The notes under the pieces were generated by a model. That model was not told the origin of the DNA. It worked only from the letters and a program-made list of their open reading frames with translations, and ran no database searches. From Hemibagrus wyckioides (lineage: Eukaryota > Chordata > Actinopteri > Siluriformes > Bagridae): DNA of 64,000 nucleotides. Both the position numbers and the translations under genes were made by a program. Positions within the stretch are counted from its first letter, which is position 1, and each line of letters opens with the position of its first letter. The stretch is from contig NC_080716.1 in assembly GCF_019097595.1 (NCBI RefSeq), positions 11,837,401-11,901,400 on the forward strand. Direction: 5' to 3'. This document shows positions 12,156-25,612 of this stretch, one piece after another.

Positions 12156-15100
12156 CAATGGAATGCCATGAAACCTAAACAAACAGTGAGTGATGAGAAG
12201 TCTAACAAGAAGTAGGGCATCAGGGTGGATCTTGCAGATCCTGAGCACAGAAGATGTCAGGAACACTGGCATCTCACACTGGTTTAGTACACAATTCATT
12301 TATTTATACTGCCCTTTAAAGAACTTTCAAAATATTCAGGTTTTTTTTATAGACAAATTTATATACAGTAAAAAAAAGATTGATGTATGTGAGGGGGAAC
12401 AAGGTTACTAATAATTGAAGCATAAATTTGCCTCTCCCAAAAGACACACACACACACACACACACAATGTCTCATATATATGTAGATTTAAAGAGTTTTA
12501 AAAAGATGACAACTGTAGGGTTAGCATTTTTTAAAAAATATTTGTTGTTGATAAACCTTGCAAAGAAATACAGCGTTCTGCTCAATTAAGGCAGCAATTT
12601 TTAAAAGCAAGTTTTATTGCTTTTGAGAACACTGACTTAGGTTTGAATATATGTGTCATTGAGAAAAACTGTAATACGAACAGACTGGCTTGTACTGGGC
12701 CATTTTAGTGTGTTACCATCTAAATATCACAATTTTAGATGCTGAATCCTCAGTGTGATCTAAAAAATATGAATATTCTGAAGATGCTGGTAAAATCAAA
12801 CGATCAGCCAAAAGCACACAGTCACAGAAGAACTGGAACATGTACGTGCTAAGTCATAATTTATTCAGAACAATTCCTTCCACCATTTTTGTTCTCCCCT
12901 TTATAGTTGTCAGTTTTTCAGTGTCAGTGTTTTGAAATTCTTGGGGCTCCAGTTTTTATTTATTTACTTTTTAATCAAATATCTGATGAACATTTACATT
13001 CATCCTTGGTAGAACGCCTGCCTCAGTCACATCCAGAAGTACTTAAAAAGCACAACACGTATTGTGAGAGGAGTGACCGGATCAGCCTGCTGCTCAGCAT
13101 GACCCTGTGTTATGAAAGGGATAGAGCTATATGTGCATCTCTGCTGGGTTTAGGCTCAACTCACGCCACATCTGGCTCCGTGCACTGGGCTGATAATCCA
13201 GCTTTTTTAATTCTAAATGAATACACTTTCAATCCATTTGTGCACTGGACAGTAATCTGGACAGCATTATGCAAAACAGTGATTTGTGCATTTCTATACT
13301 CTGTGTACATCTTTTGAAATAGATTAGTGTTCAATTTACGATACAGAGTCTGCAAAACATTTCACTTATTTATTTTAAATTAGACTATATAAAAAGATTT
13401 ATTCTTTTGAGTATCATGTCATGTTTCTTATAAATCAATATGCTTGGATTGTTTTCTGCTCACGTCTGGCTTTGGATAAATGTCTCCTAAATAATTTAAT
13501 GCCATTTAAATACAGATTACTATCTACTGTCAACTTTATTTAGTTTATAGTATCAGGTTTTTTTAATTATAGGAAATTCTTTATAACCCATATCTGCTCA
13601 GTTGTCTGGCAAAGTCAATCACAAACCCTTTAAAGTCCAATCAATGCCAAGCTATTATTTCCCTCTTTTGTAAAACATCGTTTTAAAAGATGTTCGTCTT
13701 TTACTATGCTCCAGCATGCATTATCTGTCCTGCTTGGTTGATCTCCTTCCACCATGTCACAGCTAGCCTGTATAGGCAGTGTAATACTGATTAAATACTG
13801 AAAACATAGAAGAAAAAAAGAAAAAGACCATCCTTTTCTAATAAACTCTTGCAGTCCAGCTGTCTGAGTTGCTATGGCAACATAGCCCCTGACTCCTTTT
13901 TTTTCCCACACACTTCTGTAGCCACTGTAAGTGATGAGGACTGCAGGGTTGTTTCAGATATTCAAGGCAGGAATGTATATTTGAAACGAATACAGTTGTG
14001 TCAGAGATGTACCTCGTCCTTTGTAGAAATAGATTAAGAATTTACAAGAGATTTTAAATGCAACACGCTTTCTGATTGAGGGTTTCCACAGTAGTAATAA
14101 TATAGATTACGATGAATCACTTCTGTTCCTCGAAATGTAGGCTTCCCCAGTACAAATTTCACCCCTGAAGATTGTGTAATAAATGTTTTACACTTTATCC
14201 ATTTAGTCATTAGCACAGATGTGCTTTTTTTTTTCAGCATAAGAGAACACCTTTTTTCAGTTCCCCACCCCAACCCAGCCTGGCATGGCACCACAGATTA
14301 AACATGTGTTTATGTTCTGCACAGGCCAAAGGATTAAACCCTGCGCTATGGTAGTAGTGTGTGTAAAACGGAATGAAAATCTGCTCTCAGGATAAAGCAG
14401 TGCTCAGACTAATTAATAGAGTGGTCACTGTGGTCATCTGTGAGTAACACATGGAAGCGTCATGTGAGTGATTGGTGTTTTGATTGTGAGCAAAACACTA
14501 TATTACAGCATGCTTCCTCTTTTCGAATGTTACGAATGGTTACTGCTGCATAACAGGACGTGTTACCATGAGCTGAAAGAAGATAAAGGAACGAAAACAT
14601 TGACAACTGTCACTTTTCTCCTCATATTTTCCCCAGTAGTTTGAGGCTTGTAGCATAGCGTTAATAACTGGTGTACTGAGTAAATTAGCAAAACAAGCTA
14701 GCTACTGCAAATATTTCCAAGATTTATTTTTCTTGTGTCAAGTTTTTGACATATCATATATGACAGTATAAGATGAAACCATGGTTATATGATTTCTTTT
14801 ATTGTGCCTTAAACAGCAAACACATACTTGCACTCGGGAACTAAAGTTGTGAGTGGGGAATTGAAAAAATGTTGGACCACACATGCTATCAGATTGGTCC
14901 GTGGGAGCATTTTGGCAGTTGTTTTGGGTATGATGTTTTAATGTGACATGTTGAAATTGTATAGTGTTGATAAAATCTTAAATTAAGTTAATTGTCATGC
15001 TGTTGCTTTGTTGCTTCCGGTTGTTCACTGTTGCTGAAATTGTGTCTTTGCTTCTTGCATTTAACAATTGAATGGAAACGGAATGATTTCCTGTTGCTTT

Positions 15101-16159
15101 GTCACTTTGAGTGAATTCTGGGTGAAAGCAGCCTAAAAGACCATGACTGTCGCATCGAATTTGTCTTAAACAACATACCAAATTATTGATTTACAAATAA
15201 AGCCCTTTTTTGTGAAGGCATCTTTGCAATACATAATTTCTTTACATGCGCCTTAGACTTCTGCACTTAGGTCAAGACTGTTAGAGAACACTGTGGTGTT
15301 TTTCAGTCTTTCACTGGCTGTTAGGAAGAACAAGAACATTTATTTTACCTACACACCAGTGTGCTGTAGCTTTGCTAAATCATACTGCATATCTCAAGGG
15401 ACTACTTAATACATTAGACATGAGAAGAGTCGCTCTTGGGGTCGCAAGCTAAATGAGTTACGAAATATTGATCATGAGAGTGGGATCAATAGATGTGTTT
15501 GGATTGTCGTGAGCTATCTCATAACATTAACTGTGTCGTGTGGGAACCATTGTACTGTAAGCATTTAATTTGACTCTTGCTAGTGCTGGTAGAGGGAGTT
15601 CTGGGTGACTTTTGCTTTGTGTTAGACTTTGTGCCAAGCTGCCCACTAAAGACTGCTGAGTAGGAGTTAGTGCTAGTATAGTCATAGTGGTGGTGGGTGT
15701 GAAGGCTTCATCACTATAACTGAAAGAAATTAACTAGAAAGAAAATAGAGCTTCAGGTATGGTCTTTTTCCTAAACTCCATTTTTAACACAAATGTCGTA
15801 GCATGGTGGTAAATAATTTTGTCCCGTCTTCCAAAAACTTAGTCAGTAGGTTAATTGTCTGCTACAAGTTGTCCTTAGATATGAATGAGTGTGACGTGCC
15901 CTGTGATTCCTACCTTGCTACTCCTGTTATATGTTACTGAAGATGATACTGATGTTTGTCATTAATGAGGTCTACCAGAGTACCATAATGCAACCGCACT
16001 AGATGATACACCATCCATGATCCATTATTATCTCAGTGGACCACATTAACATGAAATACAAATAAATATTTGTTTACAGCTAAATCAGTCTCATCCTTCA
16101 TCTGAAACATCTTCACTAAGCAAAAATACGTCAGGCTCACCTCCCTAGAGTCCACACAC

Positions 16160-16405
16160 AACCAGCAGTGGGCCTCTGGTTTCTTTTGGGAGTCTCTAAA
16201 TTGGTCGTAGTCAGTCTCTAATCTGTCATCTCTAAATTGAACATACTGTGTAAATGAGTGTGTGTGTGTGTGTGGGGTTGTGCCCTGTGATGGGTTGGCA
16301 CTCCGTCCTGTATGTCCTTCACTTTATGCCTCGAGTCCCCTGGGCTAATCTCCAGGCTTTCTGTGATCCTGTGTAGGGTAAGTGCTACAGAAAATGTATG
16401 TATGT
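16160..16405 (-). repeat. Dispersed fish repeat, reverse copy
   Basis: This is the reverse of the repeat at 7535: TCTAAATTGG, then (GT)n, then GTGATGGGTTGGCACTCC, CGAGTCCCCTGGGCTAATCT and TCCTGTGTAGGGTAAGTGCT. It is truncated and diverged. Confidence 0.6.
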
Positions 16406-17336
16406 ATTGATGTATGTTGTATTCATGAGAGTACTGTTTAGAAAAAATTATCCTACAAGCGCTCCTCAGTTTAAATACATTTACTTTTCATGAGACTCTT
16501 CTCATGAATTCTTTGTCATTTCATTTCTTTCTTTCAAGTCTTGAAAGAAAACAGTTCTTAATGAAATCCATAAATAAAGAAAAATAAACAAAACAATACA
16601 ATTAGGACAATAAATGACACTCTATAAAAGAGGGACTCTTGTGTCTCTTGTCTATGGTGGCCAAAACACATTAGCACACACAGCGATCAGGAGGTGCTCT
16701 TTCATGATTTAGTCATCGTTTTGTCATTTTCAGCTCTCTATGAGCTTTCCCGGTTATTGCATTTACTGAGCATCACTTAATGTGAATCAACTGTGTCAAG
16801 AGCACGCTTTGCGCTTTTTACATATCATTTGCGTTGATCAGTGTCACTGATTCTGCAGAGGATTTGGTTTGTTCTGTGAAAAACATTTATATAAAACTAT
16901 ACTAAAAGAATAAATAAAGGTCTAGTGTACAAATCATAATGCTTTTATTTCACCTTCAGCAGGTACATTAAATGCATGACTGCCTGAGTTGCACATAGTG
17001 CCATGTCATTGCTGTAATAATTAAGAGTAACTCTCGGCTTTAGGCCTTTACACCAGTCCCTGAACGGTCCTGTATGCTCTTCTATTCCAAACATACCACT
17101 GGCCCTCCATTCACATGCATAGATGGTGGGTGTAAAAATAGCTGAGGCTCAAATGAACAGTGAGGAAGCCAGCATTAGAGGGTCGTTTCTGTTTATGGAA
17201 GAAGCTGGGTGTCACACTGGCAAATAAACAAGTGAGTAAAGTGGCATGGTGCTCCCCAGTGAAACTGGAGTTTAGTATGACTTAGAATTCACTTTGCTTG
17301 AAACTTATAATAACATGAAGTACAGTAGAAGTTGCC

Positions 17337-17450
17337 ATGGGCAACACAGCACCGCATAAAATGCCCAAGGAAACCGAGGACAGTCCAGAATGGGATAATC
17401 CTTATTCCATTAGTGATGATTCTAATCAGAGCTGGAGTACCGAACCCTTG
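17337..17450 (+). CDS. ank2: Candidate alternative first exon of ank2
   Basis: An ATG in an ideal context (GCCATGG) opens 38 codons starting MGNTAPHKMPKETEDSPEWD. The peptide is acidic and rich in Ser and Pro. The frame reaches a good donor, TTG|GTAAGA, in phase 0, the phase needed to join exon 2. It lies inside intron 1, between the upstream first exon and exon 2. Other vertebrate ankyrins use several promoters with different first exons, which fits. The Met-Gly start suggests N-myristoylation, but Pro at position 6 does not fit the usual motif. I do not recognise the peptide; a chance open frame is possible. Confidence 0.55.
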
Positions 17451-17729
17451 GTAAGAATCTGCATCTTAATGTCATTACTTTTGACAGGTTTTGGACCTGT
17501 AATTGGAAACACATCATTATGTTGCTAACTTTATGAACTTGGAGCTACACACAATATTCACCTTTAATATTTTAAACAAATCTTTACACATTTAACAATG
17601 ACTTCTTGCTTATCTAGTTTATCTAGCGCAAGGCATGTTTGATTTTTTTTTTAAATACCAGTGGTGTGCTGATATGCATTAATGCTGTTCTATTCAATTG
17701 CTATCTTTATCAATCTGTGTGAATTGGTT

Positions 17730-17960
17730 AACATTTACATTTGTGGCATTTGGCAGACGCCTTAATCCAGAGCGACGTACAAAAGTGCTTTGAAGTCTCT
17801 ATCAATGAAAACATTGACGCTGGTTCAATAGGAATCTATCAGCCTGTTTGGAGGAATTCTAGCACAATTTTTTTAAACACACATAAATACATAAAACAAA
17901 CTGTGAGAATCAGCACTAGTTTAAGTGTTTCAGGAAAAGGTAGGTTAACAACTGATCAGA
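17730..17960. repeat. Dispersed fish repeat
   Basis: It begins ACATTTACATTTGTGGCATT and TGGCAGACGCCTTAATCCAG, then GAAGTCTCTATCAATGAAAA and later AGTGTTTCAGGAAAAGGTAG. This is a composite I know as dispersed in teleost genomes. It begins 280 bp past the candidate alternative first exon. Confidence 0.5.
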
Positions 17961-18186
17961 TCCATATGATTGCAAAATTACACTTGCTCAAACACTCACT
18001 TCATAATTCCTGCTTAGAAATCTCAGCTGCAGTGTACAGATCGAATGACCTGATGGTAGATTGCTGCACATCTGCAGCTTTCATACAATAATCCTACAAT
18101 AAAGTGGCAATCAGATTCCTCTGATACAATGCTCACATTTCAATTGTTTCAATTGTTTTGGTATGGGACAGGAGTGAGGAGTCTGG

Positions 18187-18242
18187 TAATAATAATAATA
18201 ATGATAATAATAATAATAATAATAATGATAATAATAATAATG

Positions 18243-18280
<38 letters not shown>
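18187..18280. repeat. (AAT)n microsatellite
   Basis: AAT run with a few GAT units, about 94 bp. Confidence 0.97.
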
Positions 18281-18283
<3 letters not shown>

Positions 18284-21200
18284 CTAAGAAACTAATATCA
18301 ACGATCAGGGTGTCTTTTGAGAAATCAGATGTATTTGAGATGTGTGGAAATGGATTGTTTCTGGCTACTGAGACCTGTGAACTTTAACCCCAAGACAGCT
18401 GAGTTCTATTTTACCAGAACTGATTTGACCCTTGGCTCATTTGAAACATACACAGAAACAAATATGAGATACATTGATGCACCAAACTTCAACATGGCAT
18501 TAATCTTTCCTCTGAATGATAAAACCGGGTCTGACAGTATGATCTAATCAGACAGAGGTAAATGGAGGAAGTGTAGATTATGGTATGTTGGACGTTATAT
18601 AAGGTGTCTAAAACTGTGTTTGTGGGTTAGGAATTGTGAGCTACCAGGCTGAGGAGAGTAGGATGTTTTAATATAAAGCTTATGATTTATTCATTTATTC
18701 AAGTTGTTTCTCAAAATATACAAAAACTATGTGCTATCAAGGTAATCATTTATTATTTTTTAGTGTGTACTTTGCTGCTAAATATGAAGGTTTTTGATGG
18801 TGAGCAAATTGCATTGCTCACATACTCATCTACATGCCTTTTGTATATGTGGGAGGTTGAAAGTGATATCCCTTACAGGAGCAGGTCAGGGCTCAGGCAT
18901 CCCTGGCTGCTCAGTTTCAATGTCAGTGTGTGAAATGTAGGATTTTGTGCACATATTATTTGTCAAAAAAAAAAAAAAGCTCTGCAAGGCTGCAGGACCT
19001 CCATTTTCATTCCTGATGCCACGCACTACTACCACACTGGCCGACTGCATATGGGAGCCATCTTGTATGCTAATCAAATATGCTACCTTTAATCCTCTTT
19101 CTCTTAGACCTTGTAGCTGTCCAAAGACAAGGAGAGTGGAGTGAGTGCCAGACTCCCTGCTCATCTTAACAGCCAAACTGTGCTTCAGCCTTCTGGCTGT
19201 GATGGACTGTGACTCAGATAAACTGTTCTCTCATCACATTCTGTGTCCTTGAGGTTGGGTTATTGCTGAAGAGATGAAATCAAATCACGTCATGTGGCTG
19301 AGTGGGGTAAATCAAACCAGGGCAATCAATTCATTTTTAGCCAGATTTCTCCATCTAAGGTTTTTTTAGAAGTGTATTTCTATGTGTATGGCATATAAAG
19401 CATTTCCCCAGTTTAAGATGCTGACCAGTTAGTGAACTTCATCATAATTAAGTTCATCATTATTCACTGCTTCTTTGCAAATTGATGCCATTTATTTGGG
19501 AGTTTTTTCTAATTCACTAGTTCTGATATATTTAGGCTGAGATTAGGGCTGAACCTAACAATATTTTAATGAATTAGTCAATTGATTTTTCCTCCTTTGT
19601 TTAATCAGTTGTATTTTAAAAATATATATTAAATACAAATATATTTTCATTAAAAACTATTCATTTCCAGCATCTTAATCAGCTCAACTACTAGTCTTCA
19701 TTAGATTACAGTTCACTAGATAACTAATAACTTCACCATGAGAATATTATCAAGTGCTCATATCAAGTGAGGTGTTGATGAAGGTGATGTACACTTTTTA
19801 ATAACTATATGTTTTATCTTTAATATAAGCCCAGATTTGTTCCGAACAGAATGAGGAATCCAAAGCTTTGTGGATATTTTTGCGAATTAGTTAATCGGTT
19901 CTTTTTGAGCTTGACGTCAATGTGAAACTGAAATCTTAGTGACTTCACACATATTAAAAACCTGTATTGTGTATGCTAAGAATACCCAGTCGTTTAGTGC
20001 TACCGGGTCAGGAAAATAGTTAAATTTCTTACAAGCTAATTGATTAAAATAGCTTTGCTGATCGCTGCCCAGCACAGCATGACAGACTAATTGAAGACTA
20101 ATTGTTCATATGAGACCATATTCATTTTCAAGCTGTCTATTTGACCTAAGTAGCATGACAATCTATTTTCTGCCACGGGAGCAAAGTTACATGTACAACC
20201 GTGAACATGTAATACAGCCAGAAAACTGGATAAGGCTGGGAAAACTCAGTACAAGCCGATGAGTGTGGATGCATCAATCATGCTTCCACTGTGTCTCAGA
20301 TTCTCACAAGACTAAGTATTACTCACATGTCATGAGCCCAGCAGGATAGTGTACTGTGAAGAGTTTCCAGAGTGTAGAGAAGTTTTTCCTGTTTTCTCTT
20401 TAAGCCCCAAGTGTCTTTTTATGAGGAGATGTAGCGTGTGCTTCATAACTGTTCAACTAATCGATAATGAATTTCGATGCCATGTAAATTTGTATTGATT
20501 TTAGCGATTTTGTAGTAGTTTCAGCCTTCCTAAAGTCTCCTGAAGACTTGCTTGTTGCTTGATGATTGTTATTGGACAGTGTTGTTGTGTTTATGTGCAC
20601 CCTGGGCAACCTGAAGGAACTTTGAATGTCGTACAGATTGTTGCTTGGTGCCATGTAAACACACATGTTTTACTTTGATGATAGGATTTCCAGAAATAGA
20701 TTGTAATGATGCGCAGGTGCCACACAATATGTGTGTGTGTGAGTGTGTGTGTACTCAAGCTTTTCGATACCTTCATCCTGCCTGATAAAATGTAAGTAGT
20801 CTAATCAAAAACTTGGCAGTCGAATGCAGTGACTTTGGATAATGAACAACGATCCAGGCTTACACAAGCTCCATTTTAAAATGGCCACCAATCTTGTTGG
20901 CACACAGATGGCTCATTGCACAGGGACATTTTTACATGTGGCTTATTTATGTCTTCCATTTCTTCAGTCAATATAAGTTCGACAGTCTCTGTATATTCGT
21001 CTCTTTCAAATGAACCTTTTGTTATATTGCAGAATATCACTGGAAAACGGCCGTGATGGCAAGTTATACGACACCTGTATATGTGAAAAACCTTGCTTTT
21101 GTATGCCTCTCAAAATGATTCATGTTGTTCATCTCTTAGGCACAAACACATTTTGAAATAAATTAAAAAGGTTTGTCCTATTAGCATGCAGTATCTAGTT

Positions 21201-21609
21201 CTGCTGCCATGCTTTCTAAGACAGTGGTCTCTGTGGTCAGTAGGCAGGGCTTAGATGTTTTCAGCATACAACAAATGTTGTATTATTCGTACTATCCATA
21301 ATATTTTTCATGCAGTGGACAGATTAGAGCAGAACGTGCACTGCAGATGAATGTTTTATGCAAGTCATTCATTAGCCTTTGGACAGGATTTTCTGTCATA
21401 TTTATTGTTCTGTTTGTTAAGACAGTGAGGTTTATTATCCTTAAACCTTCAAGCTAAGATAAGACTGCAAGCTGAGATATTTTTGTTCTTATGTATGAGT
21501 GTGTCTGTGCAGCAGTCGTGTGCTCTGAGAAGAAACCAGGCTCAAGCCAAGAGTTCACATCAGCTTTTTCATTTGTGCTCATTCACTTGGCACAGTAGAT
21601 GGACAGCAA

Positions 21610-21642
<33 letters not shown>

Positions 21643-22124
21643 AAACAAAACAAGCCCCTGCCTGCTGCATTTCTTCTACCAAGTGACACAGTCCCGGGGG
21701 CTGTGTGGCGGGCTGGTCAGGGGCAAACAAGCCACTATCATATGCACACTCAGCCTGTGGAACACTGTGAAGTTAAAAGGTTGTGAGCCATTACCAGATA
21801 CTGATGAGTAATATGTGTGCTGGCAGCCTTCATGCAGTGAAGGAGACTCAGTGCTCAGAACACAGAGTAAATCTAAACAAGCCTCATTAATCTATTCAAA
21901 TTCATTGACTATTTCTTATTATACTGTTACAGTAAACCAAGTATAAGATTATTAAGCCTAGTTCTAGACATATTGTACTATTGGTAATATTGTTCAACTT
22001 ATTTAGCTAATTTTAAGCACTCATTTCTAAAAAGAAGCCAAACTCAAAATCAAAACTGGCAATTTAAAGCATAAAAATAGAAAAATATGCCTAAAAATAG
22101 GCTTAATAATCTCATATTTCATTT

Positions 22125-22335
22125 TATTTCAATTTCATTTTATTTGTATAGTGCTTTTAAAAAATGGACATCTTTACAGTTCTACAATTAAAAATAAAAA
22201 TAAAAAATTCAGACAAAAAATTGTAAAGTTTATCCTTTTAACAACCCAGAGACAAAGGTGTCAAGGAAAAACAGATGATATCAGGAAGAAGCTTAAAATT
22301 TGGCTAGATGAAAGATATTATCATTTGGTAAGATG
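22125..22335. repeat. Dispersed fish repeat
   Basis: TTTATTTGTATAGTGCTTTT, a T/A-rich stretch, CCAGAGACAAAGGTGTCAAG and GAAAAACAGATGATATCAGG match a common teleost repeat with these landmarks. Decayed. Confidence 0.5.
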
Positions 22336-24090
22336 TCGTTTTTAGCAGTGTACAGCACTGGACGGTTCTCCCTCCATGTCCATGTATCACTGTATAACCT
22401 TCTTTTTGATCTCCACCCAAGGTTCACTCCATCTAGTCACAGTCATATGATATACAAACATATTTCATCTAATCCACACACCTCACACCTCATCATGCTA
22501 CTTGTCAGAGTCCAAAGACAGCTAACTGACTGAACCCCAGTCAGACTGATCCCACATTTACTCAACAGCTTTGTTTATGTTGTTGAGCCATATAGCGAAT
22601 GGCACCAAAGTATATCTGTAATTGTCCATGAACACCTTTACCTTCTATATCTCACAGATTTTAAGGGATTAACCCAGGCTTCGGCATATAACTTTTTCTA
22701 AATAAATAAGAAATGACCAGAAAAGTCTCACCAACTATTTTATTCTTGAACCCTAAGGCTCTCTATAAGTAGACTCAGATATAACAGTCCTAGGTCTTTG
22801 TATGGGTTACACTTTTTCTATCATTCTTAGGAATGTTAAGCCCTCTTGACTGCGTAAGTGACTTACTAGAAAAACATTTGGTAGGAGTTTATGGACAATC
22901 AGACATTTTTCTCCAGCGGTTATGCAGTTATCTGAGGCATAAAACCTCATTTGTTTGCAGATATTTTATCTGTAGTGCATATTAATGATTGGCTGAAGAT
23001 AATGCATGACTTTGCAACATAATAAGGCATCTCCTGAATATCATCACAGGGTTTTGTTGCTTTGTCACTGGTACTATTGTGAATTTGTAACAATTCTCAA
23101 CTATATTCCACACAGATAATCTTATCTGAGTAAATCGGCCCACTCGCTTTTTGTCAGTAACAAGCAGGCTGATTTGTATGAAGAAACTCAGTGTTTTGTT
23201 GTGACACACTGAATCATAGAAATGTTCCAGTCTGAAAAATATATAAAAAGTAATTTAAACTATTGAATCAAATAACTAGGATGTTGTTCCTAAGGATCAT
23301 TTACACAAGATGAGCTAGATATGAATAATATTGATAATATTAAAAAAAGAATATAATATAATATGGCGATTGAATTGCACTATTTTTTTTTAAAAAATGA
23401 GTGGTGAAATAAAATCATAGAATTGCTTGTAATGTTGCATTACATTTATTTCATTTAGTCCTTAAAAAGAAATCCTGTTGATTGTTTTTAACAGTAACTG
23501 TTATCCTTCATCATGTAAGATCCATCATGTTTATCTAGATCTGTGAAGTTGCAGCAGTTTTACATGTACTTTACATTACATGTTAATTATACAGAGAGAA
23601 TTACTAATATAAAAATCCAGTAAGTCATGAACAGAAATGAAATAGATTAGACTAATACAGGACTAACACTCTATACACAGTAAGTTAGGCTTAGGGGACA
23701 TTCAAGGACGGAGGTAGGTGTATGTGAGTTGAATATCACTCTTCTCTTAAGTGATACTGTAGCTAACTCTCTGGAGTGTTACTCTGGGCACTCCTGTGTA
23801 TATAGCAGCCACAGCAGGGTATAACCATGCCCACTATGAGAGGCAGACGCTTGGATCCTGGCGCCTGCTGTTACCCCCTGAGGGATTGGCACCACCAAAA
23901 CAAACAGGTTGCATCATTCTCAGAGATAAAGTTCTTCTTAAATGGGTCTGTGCAACTCTTTTGTCTAAATTGTCAATGAGAGCAGATAATCATTCATGGT
24001 TAGTAGAAGTAAAAGGCCTTCAACTTGTGGCTTTCAGCAAAAAAGGACACCATTAAAGTTTTTGAATTATTGTTTTAAACCCATCTCTCC

Positions 24091-24134
<44 letters not shown>
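24091..24134. repeat. (CT)n microsatellite
   Basis: A 44-bp alternating CT run upstream of the second Tc1. Confidence 0.97.
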
Positions 24135-24137
<3 letters not shown>

Positions 24138-24310
24138 CAATGCAGCTGTTTTCAGTCATTTGGACAGTAATGTATTTATTATAATTTATTTAATTGATTT
24201 ATATAATTAATATTAAGTGATAATATTATTATTTCTTATACATATCAGATATTAAACATTACATAATAGAGAATTTTGTGGACACACACACACACATATA
24301 TATATATATA

Positions 24311-25547
24311 CACTATATTGCCAAAAGTATTCGCTCACCTGCCTTGACTCGCATATGAACTTAAGTGACATCCCATTCCTAATCCATAGGGTTCAATATG
24401 ACGTCGGTCCACCCTTTGCAGCTATAACAGCTTCAACTCTTCTGAGAAGGCTGTCCACAAGGTTTAGGAGTGTGTTTATGGGAATTTTTGACCATTCTTC
24501 CAGAAGCGCATTTGTGAGGTCACACACTGATGTTGGACGAGAAGGCCTGGCTCTCAGTCTCCGCTCTAATTCATCCCAAAGGTGTTCTATCGGGTTGAGG
24601 TCAGGACTCTGTGCAGGCCAGTCAAGTTCATCCACACCAGACTCTATCATCCATGTCTTTATGGACCTTGCTTTGTGCACTGGTGCACAGTCATGTTGGA
24701 AGAGGAAGGGGCCAGCTCCAAACTGTTCCCACAAAGTTGGGAGCATGGAATTGTCCAAAATGTCTTGGTATGCTGAAGCATTCAGAGTTCCTTTCACTGG
24801 AACTAAGGGGCCAAGCCCAGCTCCTGAAAAACAACCCCACACCATAATCCCCCCTCCACCAAACTTTACACTTGGCACAATGCAGTCAGACAAGTACCGT
24901 TCTCCTGGCAACCGCCAAACCCAGACTCGTCCATCAGATTGCCAGATGGAGAAGCGCGATTCGTCACTCCAGAGAACGTGTCTCCACTGCTCTAGAGTCC
25001 AGCGGCCGGATGCTTTACACCACTGCATCCGACGCTTTGCATTGCACTTGGTGATGTATGGCTTGGATGCAGCTGCTCGGCCATGGAAACCCATTCCATC
25101 AAGCTCTCTGCGCACAGTTCTTGAGCTAATCTGAAGGCCACATGAAGTGTGTAGCGATTGACTCTGCAGAAAGTTGGCGACCTCTTCGCACGATGCGCCT
25201 CAGCATCCGCTGACCCCGCTCCGTCAGTTTACGTGGCCTACCACTTCGTGGCTGAGTTGCTGTTGTTCCCAAACACTTCCACGTTCTTATAATACAGCTG
25301 ACAGTTGACTGTGGAATATTTAGGAGCGAGGAAATTTCACGACTGGATTTGTTGCACAGGTGGCATCCTATCACAGTTCCACGCTGAAATTCACTGAGCT
25401 CCTGAGAGCGACCCATTCTTTCACAAATGTTTGTAAAAACAGTCTGCATGCCTAGGTGCTTGATTTTATACACCTGTGGCCATGGAAGTGATTGGAACAC
25501 CTGATTCTGATTATTTGGATGGGTGAGCGAATACTTTTGGCAATATA

Positions 25548-25550
<3 letters not shown>
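24311..25550 (-). mobile_element. Tc1-like transposon, near full length
   Basis: The element is 1,240 bp with 29-bp inverted terminal repeats (24311-24339, 25522-25550) identical to those of the first copy. It is flanked by TA within (TA)n tracts on both sides. The two copies differ by only a few scattered bases outside the deletion, which suggests recent activity of the family. It sits in intron 1, opposite to ank2 transcription. Confidence 0.95.
24393..25416 (-). pseudogene. Tc1 transposase with one frameshift
   Basis: The N-terminal part starts at 25416 (MGRSQELSEFQRG) and contains a helix-turn-helix (REISSLLNIPQSTVS) and the GRPRK linker motif (SGRPRKLTERG). It runs in one frame to about 25126, ending [12 protein letters not shown]. 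The catalytic part (24393-25115) is in another frame and starts [14 protein letters not shown]. Catalytic residues lie in [16 protein letters not shown] and [11 protein letters not shown], with exactly 34 residues between the second Asp and Glu. A small deletion near 25140 breaks the gene, so it should be inactive. Confidence 0.92.

Positions 25551-25610
<60 letters not shown>
25551..25610. repeat. (TA)n at Tc1 end
   Basis: A 60-bp TA tract abutting the right terminal repeat of the second Tc1; a shorter TA/CA tract lies at its left end (24282-24310). Confidence 0.97.

Positions 25611-25612
<2 letters not shown>

Larger units (their letters stand above)
9434..17336 (+). other. Intron 1, first part
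   Basis: Non-coding apart from the items listed. A 136-codon open frame at 12907-13317 has no splice or homology support. Region 16640-16860 is complex and repeat-poor. Confidence 0.7.
17451..24310 (+). other. Intron 1, middle part
   Basis: Holds the dispersed repeats at 17730 and 22125, the (AAT)n and an (AAAT)n run at about 21617-21646. Otherwise nothing recognisable. Confidence 0.7.

Noticed and set aside
18317..18547. 76-codon open frame in intron 1
   Set aside because: Peptide looks fairly natural, but there is no suitable donor in phase and no recognisable family.
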